A DNA stretch of 64,000 nt from PCRC01 sp017848435 (GCA_965284315.1 OZ260072.1:186001-250000), one strand, 5' to 3'; shown: positions 8,181 to 16,580, counted from the stretch's first letter. The notes: generated by a model not told the origin, from the letters alone. A program made the numbers and translations.

Positions 8181-8767
8181 AACGGGTTCAGTGTTTTTTC
8201 AGCGGTGTAGTTCAGGTAGCCCACGCTGGCGCCAGCGCGCAGGCCCACACCGAGGCGGATCGGGGCCAGCACCACCTTGCCGCGCTGCTGGTAATTGATG
8301 CCGGCGCCGCCCACGTAGTAGAGGCTGCCGTCCACCGACGGGTAGCGTTTGAAGATCTGTTGGGTGCTGCTCATGTTGTAGACCAGCGTGAACACCTTGG
8401 AGGCATTGGCGCCCACATCAAAGCCGATGGACGGGCCTTGCCAGAACACCTTGCGGCTGGCGCCGCCCTTGAGCGTGAGCACGCCGTCGCCATAACGCAG
8501 GCCGACGGTGAGCGCGCCGCTGGCTTCTTCGCCCTTGATGTAACCCACCGGGCGGCCATGGTCCTTGAACGCCTTCTCGATGACCTTGGCCAGGCCCTCG
8601 GTGCTGCTGCCAAAGAACTCGGTGGCGTCTTTCAACACCGATTCCTGGTCAAAGGTCTTGTCGTCCGCCGCGAAGGCGGGCACGGCGGCGAGCAGGGTGG
8701 CCAGCAGCGCCGCTTTCAGGGCGGTGCGCAGCGACCGAAGGGGGTTGAAACAAACGGTGGTGTTCAT
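8177..8767 (-). CDS. DUF1134 / EipA-like periplasmic protein
   Basis: 196 residues with a signal peptide (hydrophobic 14-33, cleavage after AFA). The mature protein contains the DUF1134 core (FFGSSTEGLAKVIEKAF, GRPVGYIKGEEASGA, GGASRKVFWQGPSIGFDVG, YLNYTAEKTLNPF). This family includes EipA, a periplasmic envelope-integrity protein of Brucella and Caulobacter. That role is known only in alphaproteobacteria; transfer to this organism is inference. First gene of an operon with the PanE-like gene, four-base overlap. Confidence 0.8.
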   Translation of the reverse strand: MNTTVCFNPLRSLRTALKAALLATLLAAVPAFAADDKTFDQESVLKDATEFFGSSTEGLAKVIEKAFKDHGRPVGYIKGEEASGALTVGLRYGDGVLTLKGGASRKVFWQGPSIGFDVGANASKVFTLVYNMSSTQQIFKRYPSVDGSLYYVGGAGINYQQRGKVVLAPIRLGVGLRAGASVGYLNYTAEKTLNPF

Positions 8768-8960
8768 GACGTGCTCCTGATTGTGTGCCCATTGACATGA
8801 ACATTCTGGCACTTTCCGGTGATGCCGGGGCACCACCTCCAGGTCGGTGGCGTGGCGCATCGCGCCGCCGTCTGGCCCACAGCCGGGTGTTTGGCTGACA
8901 CCTGCTGGCCCCTGGCAGCGTTTCAATGGGGCATTGAAAAATCACCGTCAGGAGAATGGC

Positions 8961-9179
8961 ATGTCACAACAAGGTCGCATCACCGGGAAAGTCTGTTTTC
9001 GTGCGGGGGACGGTGTGCTGATGCCGATCCCCGTTGGCCCACTGGAGATCGACATCGCAACCGACAGCGCGACGCTGGGCTGGACCGCCAGCGACGGCAG
9101 CGCCGGCTCGGCGGCCATACCGCGCGACGAATACGACCGCCATGTGCGCGAAGGCAACATCCAGCCGGGCAAGCCTTGA
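8961..9179 (+). CDS. Small conserved hypothetical protein
   Basis: 72 residues, MSQQGRITGKVCFRAGDG to IQPGKP, with a strong Shine-Dalgarno sequence (AGGAGAA, 8950-8956) five to ten bases before the ATG. No signal peptide or membrane segment; mixed charge, likely a small beta-rich cytosolic protein (GPLEIDIATDSATLGW). I do not recognise a named domain. Codon use is that of the neighbouring genes, which supports it being real. Confidence 0.65.
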   Translation: MSQQGRITGKVCFRAGDGVLMPIPVGPLEIDIATDSATLGWTASDGSAGSAAIPRDEYDRHVREGNIQPGKP

Positions 9180-9282
9180 GCGTGCACAGCTTGCAACCTG
9201 TCTTTACAAAACAATGCCGAGGCCACGCAACCGCGACACGCCCGGCCCAGAAGATGAAGCCTCACCAACCCCGAAAGCATGT

Positions 9283-9747
9283 ATGAAATCCACCGCCATT
9301 GTGTGTGCCCTCGCCGCCTCCATGGGCTTCGCTTCACTGTCTTACGCCGACGACAACGACCGTCGCGGCCGCGGCAACGAGCAGCGTTTCGAACAGCGCG
9401 GCCACAACGACCGGGATGGCCGGGATGGCCGCTACGCCGACCGCCGTGACCATGGCCGCCATGACAACCGCCACGGCTACTACAACGGCGGCTACCAGGG
9501 TTCCCGAGGCCATGGCTACGCCAATGCCCGCAACGACCGCTTTTACCCCGGCGCCCGTGGCCCGCAGTTTTACCGCGGTGGCCACATCCCGGCCGAGTAC
9601 CGCAGCCGCCAGTACTACGTGAACGACTGGCGTGGCCACCGCCTGAGCGCACCGCCCCGTGGCCAGCAGTGGGTGCAGGTCGGCACCGACTACGCGCTGA
9701 TTGCGATTGCCACCGGGCTGATCATCAACCTCGCGTTGACCAACTGA
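9283..9747 (+). CDS. RcnB family periplasmic protein
   Basis: 154 residues from ATG 9283. A signal peptide (1-22, ending SLSYA) is followed by a long Arg/His/Gly/Asp-rich low-complexity stretch (23-85). The C-terminal RcnB domain reads YRGGHIPAEYRSRQYYVNDW, then WRGHRLSAPPRGQQWVQVG and a final hydrophobic strand IAIATGLII. RcnB in E. coli modulates nickel/cobalt efflux; homologues without RcnA nearby, as here, are common and of unknown role. The His-rich linker could bind metal. Confidence 0.8.
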   Translation: MKSTAIVCALAASMGFASLSYADDNDRRGRGNEQRFEQRGHNDRDGRDGRYADRRDHGRHDNRHGYYNGGYQGSRGHGYANARNDRFYPGARGPQFYRGGHIPAEYRSRQYYVNDWRGHRLSAPPRGQQWVQVGTDYALIAIATGLIINLALTN

Positions 9748-9815
9748 CGCCTCTGCGGGGCGGGGGGCGGTATCATCGTTTGACGACAGACAACCGCCCT
9801 TCGCAAGGAACCCGC

Positions 9816-10280
9816 ATGATCCACCTGACCACCACCCTCGCCTGCCTGACCCTCGCGTTCGGCGCCGTGGCGCTGCCAGCCCTGGCCAGCTCCACCGCCA
9901 CCTCGTCGCTGGCAGACAGCATTGCCACCTCGGTGGGCAGCATTTCGGACTCGGTCAAAGGTTCCAGCAACAGCTCGTCGCGCGCCACCGGTGTGGCCGA
10001 AGGCGACTACAAGGTGATTCAGGTTGCCGCCGCCGAACAGCCGGGCAGCGTGACCCTGACACTGCAGGCCGTGGCCGACGCCACCGCCGATGGCGAGGTG
10101 TTGGTCACCGTGCCGCAAAAAGCCTACGACCAGAGCGGCCTGGCACCAGACCACACGGTCAGCGTGCGCCACCGCCCTTACGGCGTGGAATTTGCCAACG
10201 GCCAGACACGGCAGGCTTTCTTCCTGGCGCTCACCGCCGACTGGTACCGCGAACTGCAGAACCAGCCGGTCCGTCTGTAA
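9816..10280 (+). CDS. Secreted hypothetical protein, Ser/Thr-rich N-terminus
   Basis: 154 residues beginning MIHLTTTLACL with a clear signal peptide cleaved near ALAS. A Ser/Thr-rich stretch (24-55) follows, then a compact C-terminal part (YKVIQVAAAEQPGSV to NQPVRL). It lies 12 bases upstream of the DUF2145 gene on the same strand and the pair is probably co-transcribed. AAGGAA (9805-9810) serves as ribosome-binding site. I recognise no characterised domain; it appears to be a Burkholderiales periplasmic protein that travels with DUF2145. Confidence 0.7.
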   Translation: MIHLTTTLACLTLAFGAVALPALASSTATSSLADSIATSVGSISDSVKGSSNSSSRATGVAEGDYKVIQVAAAEQPGSVTLTLQAVADATADGEVLVTVPQKAYDQSGLAPDHTVSVRHRPYGVEFANGQTRQAFFLALTADWYRELQNQPVRL

Positions 10281-10292
10281 GCGCTGGCCCCG

Positions 10293-11198
10293 TTGAAGCT
10301 GCCTGGCCGGCTGGCCGCTTGCGCGGCGTTGCTGTGTGCACCTTGGGTGGGCAGCCACGCGGCGTTGGCGCCGTTCTGCAGCCAAGACCCGGTCATCACG
10401 GCCCCCCAGCAAGACCGGCTGTTCCGCTTTGGGGCGGTGGTCAAGCAGGCGTTGGCCGACTCCGGCCAGACCGTCGCACTGATCGCCCGTTCCGGCACCG
10501 ACCTGAGCCGTTTTGGCGTGCGCTACTCGCACGCCGGCCTGAGCCTGCAGGCCAACCCCGCCGCCCCCTGGGCCATACGCCAGCTCTACTACGCCTGCGA
10601 CGAGCAGCAGCCGCGCCTGTTTGACCAGGGCATGTCGGGTTTTGTGCTGGGCGGCAGCAACCCCGACCTGGGCTTTGTTTCACTGGTCTTTCTGCCCCTG
10701 GAAAAAGCCGAACCACTGGAACGCGCCGCGCTGAACAACGCGCAGGCGCTGCAACTGCTGGGCGCCACCTACAGCGCCAACGCCTACCCGTTCAGCGCGG
10801 CTTACCAGAACTGCAACCAGTGGGTGGCCGAGCTGCTGGCCACCGCCTGGGGCCAGCCCACGGCCGTGGCAGAACCGCGCACTGCCGCGCAGCGCTGGCT
10901 GCTGGAGGCTGGCTACACGCCCACCGTGTTCGAGGCCGGCAACCCGGTGACGATGTGGGTCAGCGCGCTGGTGCCGCTGCTGCACCGCAACGACCACCCG
11001 GCCGAAGACCTTGCCGCCTGGCGCTACCGCGTCAGCACGCCCCGCGCCATCGAGTCTTTTGTGCAGGCCAACCTGGCCGGCGCTCGCCGCGTGGAGCTGT
11101 GCCACACCCCGCGCCAGGTGGTGGTGCGCCAGGGCTGGGAGCCGCTGCCAGACGACTGCACAGCCGGCCCGAACGACACGGTGTTGCCCCTCGATTAG
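10293..11198 (+). CDS. DUF2145 family exported protein
   Basis: 301 residues using a TTG start (10293), the only sensible start because the previous gene ends at 10280. A signal peptide (1-23, ending GSHA) precedes the DUF2145 body: LFRFGAVVKQALADSG, VALIARSGTDLSRFGVRYSHAG, and a C-terminal CNQWVAELLA segment. The pattern RYSHAGL with a downstream CNQW reminds one of NlpC/P60-like Cys-His enzymes, but this is inference. Probably co-transcribed with the preceding secreted protein. Function unknown. Confidence 0.75.
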   Translation: MKLPGRLAACAALLCAPWVGSHAALAPFCSQDPVITAPQQDRLFRFGAVVKQALADSGQTVALIARSGTDLSRFGVRYSHAGLSLQANPAAPWAIRQLYYACDEQQPRLFDQGMSGFVLGGSNPDLGFVSLVFLPLEKAEPLERAALNNAQALQLLGATYSANAYPFSAAYQNCNQWVAELLATAWGQPTAVAEPRTAAQRWLLEAGYTPTVFEAGNPVTMWVSALVPLLHRNDHPAEDLAAWRYRVSTPRAIESFVQANLAGARRVELCHTPRQVVVRQGWEPLPDDCTAGPNDTVLPLD

Positions 11199-11283
11199 CG
11201 GCGCGACCGACGCGACTTGCGGCTACCATTGGCGCTCTGCCCAGGCCATGGCGCCCGGGTGCCACTACCCAGCAGGAGTCACC

Positions 11284-11430
11284 ATGGCCAAAGGCGAACA
11301 GCGCAGCAACAAGATGGAAAAGAAGCCCAAGAAAGACACGTCGGTACCGAAGACGGCAGCCGTTTCCGACCGCCCCACGCCCCCCGTCACGGCGGTGATG
11401 CCACGCGGCAAGCTTGCCAAACCGAAGTGA
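11284..11430 (+). CDS. Small basic conserved protein
   Basis: 48 residues, MAKGEQRSNKMEKKPKKDTS at the start. Very Lys-rich with no hydrophobic core, so probably unstructured. AGGAG (11273-11277) is well placed before the ATG. Similar 45-60-residue Lys-rich proteins starting MAKGQQRSNKE are common in Burkholderiales, which is why I call it; no function is known. Confidence 0.65.
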   Translation: MAKGEQRSNKMEKKPKKDTSVPKTAAVSDRPTPPVTAVMPRGKLAKPK

Positions 11431-11489
11431 ACCGAATCGCAGCGGGAATGGGTGCGGCCTAGACAGCTGCCCCTAGCGAAAAGCCCGGA

Positions 11490-11507
11490 ATTAGGGCGCG
11501 CCCACTA
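11490..11507 (+). promoter_or_regulatory. Dyad motif shared with other stress-type genes, copy A
   Basis: ATTAGGGCGCGCCCACTA contains the perfect palindrome GGGCGCGCCC. Its first 11 bases are identical to the copy at 41610 upstream of a DUF883-like gene. It lies 45 bases before the phasin start codon. Proposed as a regulator or sigma-factor site; no direct evidence. Confidence 0.35.
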
Positions 11508-11551
11508 GGGTAAGTACTGAGAATGGACCCATAACTTATGAGGACCTTCCC

Positions 11552-12067
11552 ATGACCAGTGCTTCCCTCTCCGCTGTCACCAACGACCTGATCACTTCCT
11601 ACGGCAACACCGCCGGCAACGTCATCAACGCCTACCGCGCTGGCGGTGAGCGCGTGGCGCGCCTGGTGGACGCGCGCTGGGACCGCGCCTTTGCCGAGTC
11701 GCGCAGCCAGCTGGCCAGCGACGTGCGCAAGAACGCCAAAGCCGCCCACGACTTTGTCGCCAGCTACTACCAGAAGGGCCTGCTGCTCACCAGCAATGGC
11801 GCCGAAGCCGTGGTGAACAAGTTCGTCGAACTGGTTGGCCAGGGCGTGAGCCAAGTTGCTGCCAACGCCAGCCGCTTTGAAGCACAAACCGGCGTGACCG
11901 CGCTGAGCCAGATCGCCCAGGCGGCCCTGCCTGCCGCGGAAGTGGTGAGCAAGTTCGCCAGCCAGATCGAAGCCAAGTCCGGCCAGCTGGTCAGCAAGAT
12001 TGCCGACGCCCCCGCCAAGCGGCCGGCACCGGCTTTCCGCAAAGCCCGCGCGCGCAAGGCGGCTTGA
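11552..12067 (+). CDS. Phasin family protein
   Basis: 171 residues, almost wholly amphipathic helix, with the phasin pattern NDLITSYGNTAGNVINAYRAGGERVARLV and a Lys/Arg/Ala-rich tail (KARARKAA) like that of PhaF-type phasins. Phasins coat polyhydroxyalkanoate granules and affect their number and size. No other PHA gene lies nearby, as is usual for a lone phasin in Comamonadaceae. ATGAGGA is its ribosome-binding region. A tandem hairpin follows the stop codon. Confidence 0.75.
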   Translation: MTSASLSAVTNDLITSYGNTAGNVINAYRAGGERVARLVDARWDRAFAESRSQLASDVRKNAKAAHDFVASYYQKGLLLTSNGAEAVVNKFVELVGQGVSQVAANASRFEAQTGVTALSQIAQAALPAAEVVSKFASQIEAKSGQLVSKIADAPAKRPAPAFRKARARKAA

Positions 12068-12072
12068 GCCCA

Positions 12073-12129
12073 CAGCCCGTGCATCCGGGCTGCCCCCCAA
12101 CCCACTGGCCAGCCTTTGCTGGCCAGTGG
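12073..12129 (+). terminator. Tandem hairpins after the phasin gene
   Basis: Two stem-loops lie between the phasin and the SRPBCC gene. The first is CAGCCCG/CGGGCTG (12073-12079 with 12086-12092). The second is a perfect 12-bp stem, CCACTGGCCAGC (12102-12113) with GCTGGCCAGTGG (12118-12129), closing a four-base loop. There is no T tract right after either stem. They may terminate with Rho or protect the phasin mRNA 3' end; both readings are inference. Confidence 0.5.
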
Positions 12130-12169
12130 CACAATGAAATTCCCCTTTCTCACAACAACAGGAGACAAC

Positions 12170-12640
12170 ATGGCAATCACGGTCAACATCGACATGGGCT
12201 ATGAATTCAGCGTGAAAGCCAAGGCGGCCGACGTGTTTGCCGTGCTGGCAGACGTGCCCACCTCGGCCAGCTTTTTCCCCAAGGTGCAGGAACTCTCTGA
12301 CCTGGGTGACGGTGTCTACCAGTGGGAGATGGAAAAAGTGGGCACCGCGCAGGTGAACATCCAGACGGTGTACGCCAGCAAGTACGTGGCCGACCAGGCC
12401 AAGGGCCTGGTGAAGTGGACGCCGGTGAAGGGCGTTGGCAATGCGCTGGTGGGTGGCCACTGGAAGATCACCGACAACAAGAAGTCCACCGCGCTGGAGC
12501 TGAAAATCACCGGCGAGATGACAGTGCCGTTGCCTGGCCTGATGAAGATGGTGGTGGCACCCGTGGTGGAGAGCGAGTTCGAAAAGCTGGTGGAAAAGTA
12601 CATCGCCAACCTCGTCAAGAAGTTTGGCGGCGAGGTGTGA
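12170..12640 (+). CDS. SRPBCC (START-like) family protein
   Basis: 156 residues from the ATG that follows AGGAG (12160-12164) at good spacing; an in-frame ATG at 12134 lacks a ribosome-binding site. The pattern YEFSVKAKAADVFAVLADVP, ending with a long helix VESEFEKLVEKYIANLVKKFGG, fits the SRPBCC/polyketide-cyclase-like fold, which forms a pocket for hydrophobic ligands. Cytosolic. No known partner next to it. Confidence 0.75.
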   Translation: MAITVNIDMGYEFSVKAKAADVFAVLADVPTSASFFPKVQELSDLGDGVYQWEMEKVGTAQVNIQTVYASKYVADQAKGLVKWTPVKGVGNALVGGHWKITDNKKSTALELKITGEMTVPLPGLMKMVVAPVVESEFEKLVEKYIANLVKKFGGEV

Positions 12641-12663
12641 TGGGGCTGTGACGGGTTTTGACC

Positions 12664-12879
12664 ATGGCGGCTGTGCCGCGTGAGGTGACCGACCGGGACA
12701 GCGCGTTGGCGATGTTCCAACACTGGCAGCAGCGGGCCGGCGCAGCCGGGGTGGTTTTGCGCCCCCCGCCGCCCGAGCCCACCACCTGCTGCGGGCGTGG
12801 CTGCAATGGCTGCGTCTGGGAAGGCTGGTTCAACGCCGTGGCGTACTGGCGCGAGCAGGCAGAACTCCTGATTTCATAG
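12664..12879 (+). CDS. Oxidoreductase-like domain protein (PF09791)
   Basis: 71 residues. The signature PTTCCGRGCNGCVWEGWF is the Cys-rich Oxidored-like domain, found in small proteins and at the N-terminus of some reductases. The Cys set (CC-x3-C-x2-C) may bind a metal or Fe-S cluster. A TTG two codons earlier is an alternative start. Its last codons and TAG stop lie inside a copy of the dispersed repeat (12863-12930), so the C-terminus ELLIS is repeat-derived. Confidence 0.75.
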   Translation: MAAVPREVTDRDSALAMFQHWQQRAGAAGVVLRPPPPEPTTCCGRGCNGCVWEGWFNAVAYWREQAELLIS

Positions 12880-12930
12880 CAACGCCACCAGATTTCACTG
12901 AGGCCCAGCGCCGATTTGGCTTAAAAATCG
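12863..12930 (+). repeat. Dispersed ~70-bp repeat, copy 2
   Basis: Contains CTGATTTCATAGCAA, CCAGATTTCACTGAGGCCCA and CGATTTGGCTTAAAAATCGG in family order. The last block is nearly the same as in copy 3 (CGATTTGGCTTTAAAAAT). It supplies the TAG stop codon (12877-12879) of the Oxidored-like gene and fills most of the gap to the convergent gshA stop. Confidence 0.7.
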
Positions 12931-12945
12931 GCCCGCGGCGGCGTT

Positions 12946-14550
12946 TCAGGCTGTCTGGCGGTCTTTGGTGCGCGGCAAACCAAGGCGCAGTGGCGAGGTG
13001 TACTGCTCGCGGTAAATCTCAAACGGCATGGTGTCGGCCGCCTCGATGGCCCGCTGGTCGGCCAGCGAGCGTTCGCTGAGGCCGGCAAACCGCACCTGTT
13101 GTTCGGCACTGAACGGCAGCGCGCCAATCGCGGCCCGCGTCGCCTCAGACCGCGATTGCACAAAGCGGATGAACGACTGGTCGTGTTCCGCAACCGCCGC
13201 CAGCACGCGGGCCGACGGCACACTGGCCGGGTCGTGCAGTGCGGCACGTGCGGCGGCCACCGCGTCGGCGTGCCAAGGACCCGCGCCGTGGGCCGCGTCG
13301 AGCGCGGCCGCAATCGGCACGAAGGCGTCCAGCAGTTCGGCACCCCACTGCACCAGCGGCACTTCCTGGCCCTGGCGTTCCAGGCACAGCCCGGGCTCGC
13401 GGCCACGGGCGGCGGTGCGGTGCTGGTTGTGGGCCAATTCCACAATTTCCTGCGGCGAGTCGGGCGGGCTGTCGCTCAGCAGGCAATGCATCAGGAACAC
13501 GTCCAGCAGGCGCAGCGTCTGCGCGGTGATGCCAATGGGCACGAAGGGGTCCAGGTCCAGCAGGCGCACTTCCACGTACTCCACACCGCGCTCGCGCAGC
13601 GCGTGCAGCGGCCGCTCGCCGGGGAAGATCACCCGCTTGGGGCGGATGGTGCCGTAGAACTCGTTTTCGATCTGCAGCAGCGTGGTGGCGAGCTGGTTGT
13701 AGTCGCCCCCCGGGTTGCGGACACCGATCGCCTGGTAGGGCGGGTAGGGCCGGGTGAGCGCGTCGTGCAGCGAGGCGGCATAACCGTCGAGGCTGTTGTA
13801 GCTGACCGCGAGCGAGGACTGCGCGTCGCTCTGGTAACCCAGCCGCCCCATGCGCAGCGAGGTGCCGTAGGGCATGTGCATGGTGCGGTCGCCCAGCGGC
13901 TGCAGCTCGTGCGGGCGACCGGCCACAAACGTGGTGCACACGGCGGGCGACGCGCCGAGCAAATACAGCAGTAAAAACGCGTGGCGGCGAAAGTTGCGGA
14001 TCAGGCCAAAGTAGGCCTCGCTGTCCACCCCGGGCAGCGACCAGTTGTAGTGGATGCCGGAGATGGTCTGCATGCGCCGGCCGTAGCGGTGGCCCAGCCC
14101 CATGCGGTAGACGCTCTTGGCGCGGCCCACGTTGGACGAACCATAGCGGCCAATGGGAATGGTCTCGTCGGTCGGCAGGCCGCAGGGCATGCTGGAGACC
14201 CACAGCAGTTCGTCGCCCGCCTCGGCCAGCGCCCGGTAGGTGGCCTGGTGGATTTCGGTCAGTTCGCTGAGACAGCTCTCCACACTGGCGTGCACGCCAG
14301 TGACCAGTTCGACCTGCGACTCGCTGAAGTCGGTGGTGATGTGCGGGTGCGTCAGCGCCGAACCGAGTGCGGCCGGGTGCGGTGTGAGGGCCAGAGCACC
14401 GCCGGGCTGGGCGCGCAAGCTCTCTTTTTCCAGGCCACGGCGCATGCCTCGGAGCCGTTCGGGCGGGAGCGCTGCCAGGCGCGCTTGCAGGGAGGATGTG
14501 GGTAGGCGGGTCACGGCTGTTTTTGGTTTTTGTGGGGCGGAAGCTAACAT
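12946..14550 (-). CDS. gshA: Glutamate-cysteine ligase, gammaproteobacterial type
   Basis: 534 residues from ATG 14550, close to the 518 of E. coli GshA. Conserved blocks: GLEKESLR, ALTHPHITTDFSESQVELVTG, SSMPCGLP, IGRYGSSNVGRAKSVYRMGL, MQTISGIHYNWSLP and FAGLSERSLADQ. These form the ATP-grasp-like catalytic core. It ligates glutamate and cysteine, the first step of glutathione synthesis, in the cytosol. The frame is open further upstream, but that part is not conserved and crosses the dispersed repeat. Divergent from the NUDIX gene. Confidence 0.94.
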   Translation of the reverse strand: MLASAPQKPKTAVTRLPTSSLQARLAALPPERLRGMRRGLEKESLRAQPGGALALTPHPAALGSALTHPHITTDFSESQVELVTGVHASVESCLSELTEIHQATYRALAEAGDELLWVSSMPCGLPTDETIPIGRYGSSNVGRAKSVYRMGLGHRYGRRMQTISGIHYNWSLPGVDSEAYFGLIRNFRRHAFLLLYLLGASPAVCTTFVAGRPHELQPLGDRTMHMPYGTSLRMGRLGYQSDAQSSLAVSYNSLDGYAASLHDALTRPYPPYQAIGVRNPGGDYNQLATTLLQIENEFYGTIRPKRVIFPGERPLHALRERGVEYVEVRLLDLDPFVPIGITAQTLRLLDVFLMHCLLSDSPPDSPQEIVELAHNQHRTAARGREPGLCLERQGQEVPLVQWGAELLDAFVPIAAALDAAHGAGPWHADAVAAARAALHDPASVPSARVLAAVAEHDQSFIRFVQSRSEATRAAIGALPFSAEQQVRFAGLSERSLADQRAIEAADTMPFEIYREQYTSPLRLGLPRTKDRQTA

Positions 14551-14625
14551 GAGTTGGCGTTTTGTGTGCGGCCAGGGCCACAGCCGGTCTGCGGTAACCT
14601 CTGTGCCAAGCCCTTCGCAGCCGCT

Positions 14626-14696
14626 GATTGCTCCTGTTTTAATAGCTTCAATACAAGGCTTTACTAAGGCCAATCGCCGATTTGGCTTTAAAAATA
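14626..14696 (+). repeat. Dispersed ~70-bp repeat, copy 3
   Basis: GATTGCTCCTGTTTTAATAG, GCTTTACTAAGGCCAATCGC and GATTTGGCTTTAAAAATAC appear in the family order. It lies in the spacer between the divergent gshA and NUDIX genes and so may carry or disturb their promoters. Confidence 0.75.
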
Positions 14697-14735
14697 CGCA
14701 CCAACCGCCCTTCCAGCCCTTTTCAGCCCCGCCCG

Positions 14736-15620
14736 ATGCAACTCAGTTCCGAGATCGTTGACACCCCGCCCCGCATGGCCGCCACCGTCATTCTGCTGCG
14801 CCAGGCACAGGCCGGGCTGGAGGTGTTTTTGCTGCAACGCCACCGCGCTTCCGACGTGCTGGGTGGCCTGTACGTCTTCCCTGGCGGCAAGGTGGACCCG
14901 GCCGACGCCACACCCGCCACCCACGCCCTGCTGGACCAGCCGGTGGACGCGCTACACCAGGCCCTGCACGAGCCTGACATCAGCCCCGCCACCGCCGCCA
15001 GCCTGTACGTGGCCGCGCTGCGCGAGGCGTTTGAGGAATGCGGCGTGCTGCTGGCCCACACCGCGCAAGGCCAGCCGGTGAACCCGGCCGAGGTGGTGGC
15101 ACGCTTGCGCGACGGCCAGCCCTTCGGTACCGCACTGGCGCAGCTGGGCGTGCAACTGCACACCCGCGCGCTGCTGCCCTGGTCGCGCTGGATCACGCCG
15201 CGCATGCCGTCGCTGGAGATGAACAAGCGCTTTGACACCCGCTTCTTTGTGGCCGCGGTGCCCAACAACCAAATTGCGCTGCACGACAACTTCGAGGCCA
15301 CCGCCAGCGTCTGGCTCACGCCCCGCGCAGCGCTGGCGCAGTACTGGGCTGGCCAGGTGGCGTTGGCGCCACCGCAGATCATGACGCTGGCGCACTTGGC
15401 ACCGCATGCCGATGTGGCCAGCGTGTTCGCCGCTGCGCGCCACCGGGCCCCGCCCAGCGTGTTGCCCGAGCCGTTTGACCAGGACGGCCAGCGTGTGATT
15501 TGTTACCCCGGCGACCCGCGCCACCCGGTGCCCGAACGCGCCTGGCCCGGGCCAACGCGGCTGGTGTTTCGCAACCGGCGCTTCGAGCCGGAACAGGGGT
15601 TTGAGGCACTGTTCGGCTGA
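14736..15620 (+). CDS. NUDIX hydrolase, NUDT19-like
   Basis: 294 residues. The NUDIX helix core is REAFEECG (96-103) and the upstream Gly of the motif is in VFPGGKVDP (47-55). Between them sits an insert of about 40 residues instead of the usual few, as in NUDT19/RP2p-type enzymes that cleave CoA and acyl-CoA. C-terminal blocks (WSRWITPRMPSLEMNKRFDTRFF) also fit that subfamily. The likely reaction is hydrolysis of CoA-type diphosphates; this is by family. Convergent with dusC with nine bases between stops. Confidence 0.82.
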   Translation: MQLSSEIVDTPPRMAATVILLRQAQAGLEVFLLQRHRASDVLGGLYVFPGGKVDPADATPATHALLDQPVDALHQALHEPDISPATAASLYVAALREAFEECGVLLAHTAQGQPVNPAEVVARLRDGQPFGTALAQLGVQLHTRALLPWSRWITPRMPSLEMNKRFDTRFFVAAVPNNQIALHDNFEATASVWLTPRAALAQYWAGQVALAPPQIMTLAHLAPHADVASVFAAARHRAPPSVLPEPFDQDGQRVICYPGDPRHPVPERAWPGPTRLVFRNRRFEPEQGFEALFG

Positions 15621-15629
15621 CGGTCCGGT

Positions 15630-16580
15630 TCAGGCGGGCGCGTCGGCAAACAGCCGCGCCGCCACCAGCGCCGGGTCGTTCACCGGGCGCACCCGCTCGT
15701 AAGCGGCCTGCGCCTCGGGGTAGACCCGGCGCAGGTGGTTGAGCCACTGCTTGAGCCGTCCGGCCGAATGTTTGGGCGCCACATGCTGCTGTACCAGGTG
15801 CCAGAAAGCCACCAGCAACGCCAGGAGTTCATGCCAGGGCAATGGCGTGGGGGCACGCCCGGCGTCGGCCGCCAGAATCGCCAGCGCCAGCCCAGGGTCG
15901 CTGACCATGCCACGGCCCAGCATCAGGTCGTGGCAGCCGCTGACGGCGCGGCAGCGCAACGCGTCGGCCACCGACCAGATCTCGCCGTTGGCCACCACTG
16001 GCACCTTCACCGCCGCGCGGATCTCGGCGATGCATTCCCAGTAGGCCGGCGGCCGGTAGCCGTGCGCCTTGGTGCGGGCGTGCACCACCAGCTCGGCCGC
16101 ACCGCCGGCGGCCAACGCGTGGGCGCAGTCCAGCATGCGGTCGGCGTCGTTGAAGCCGAGCCGCATCTTGGCCGACACCGGCATGTCGGCCGGTACCGCG
16201 CGCCGCACCGCAGCCACAATCTCGGCCAGCAGTTCGGGTTCGTCCAGCAGCACCGCCCCACCCCGGTGGCGGTTGACCTGCTTTGCAGGGCAGCCGAAAT
16301 TGAGGTCAATGCCGGCTGGGCCAAGGGCCGCCAGCCGCGCGGCGTTTTCGGCCAGGCACACCGGGTCGGAGCCCAGCAGTTGCGCCCGCACCGGCACACC
16401 GGCCCCGGTGCGCCCGCCATTCAACAGCTCGGGCACGATGCGGGTGAAAACGCGGTTGGGCAGCAGCTGGTCGGTGATGCGGATGAACTCGGACACACAG
16501 CGGTCAATGCCGCCGACGCGGGTCAGGATGTCGCGCAGCGTGTGGTCGAGCAGCCCCTCCATCGGGGCGAGCAGCAGCAT
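15630..16580 (-). CDS. dusC: tRNA-dihydrouridine(16) synthase DusC
   Basis: 316 residues beginning MLLLAPMEGLLD. The FMN-dependent Dus fold is shown by the catalytic Cys in LNFGCPAKQVNRHRGGA (C97), SAKMRLGF, VVHARTKAHGY and the GRGMVSDP phosphate-binding loop. The sequence resembles DusC (U16-specific) more than DusA or DusB (QLLGSDP, RHRGGAVLL). Starts two bases after the stop of the DUF1993 gene, so they form an operon. Cytosolic tRNA modification. Confidence 0.9.
   Translation of the reverse strand: MLLLAPMEGLLDHTLRDILTRVGGIDRCVSEFIRITDQLLPNRVFTRIVPELLNGGRTGAGVPVRAQLLGSDPVCLAENAARLAALGPAGIDLNFGCPAKQVNRHRGGAVLLDEPELLAEIVAAVRRAVPADMPVSAKMRLGFNDADRMLDCAHALAAGGAAELVVHARTKAHGYRPPAYWECIAEIRAAVKVPVVANGEIWSVADALRCRAVSGCHDLMLGRGMVSDPGLALAILAADAGRAPTPLPWHELLALLVAFWHLVQQHVAPKHSAGRLKQWLNHLRRVYPEAQAAYERVRPVNDPALVAARLFADAPA

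Noticed and set aside
13145..14581. Long open frames on both strands through gshA
   Set aside because: They are high-GC shadow frames rich in Arg, Ala and Pro with no family resemblance; gshA explains the region fully.
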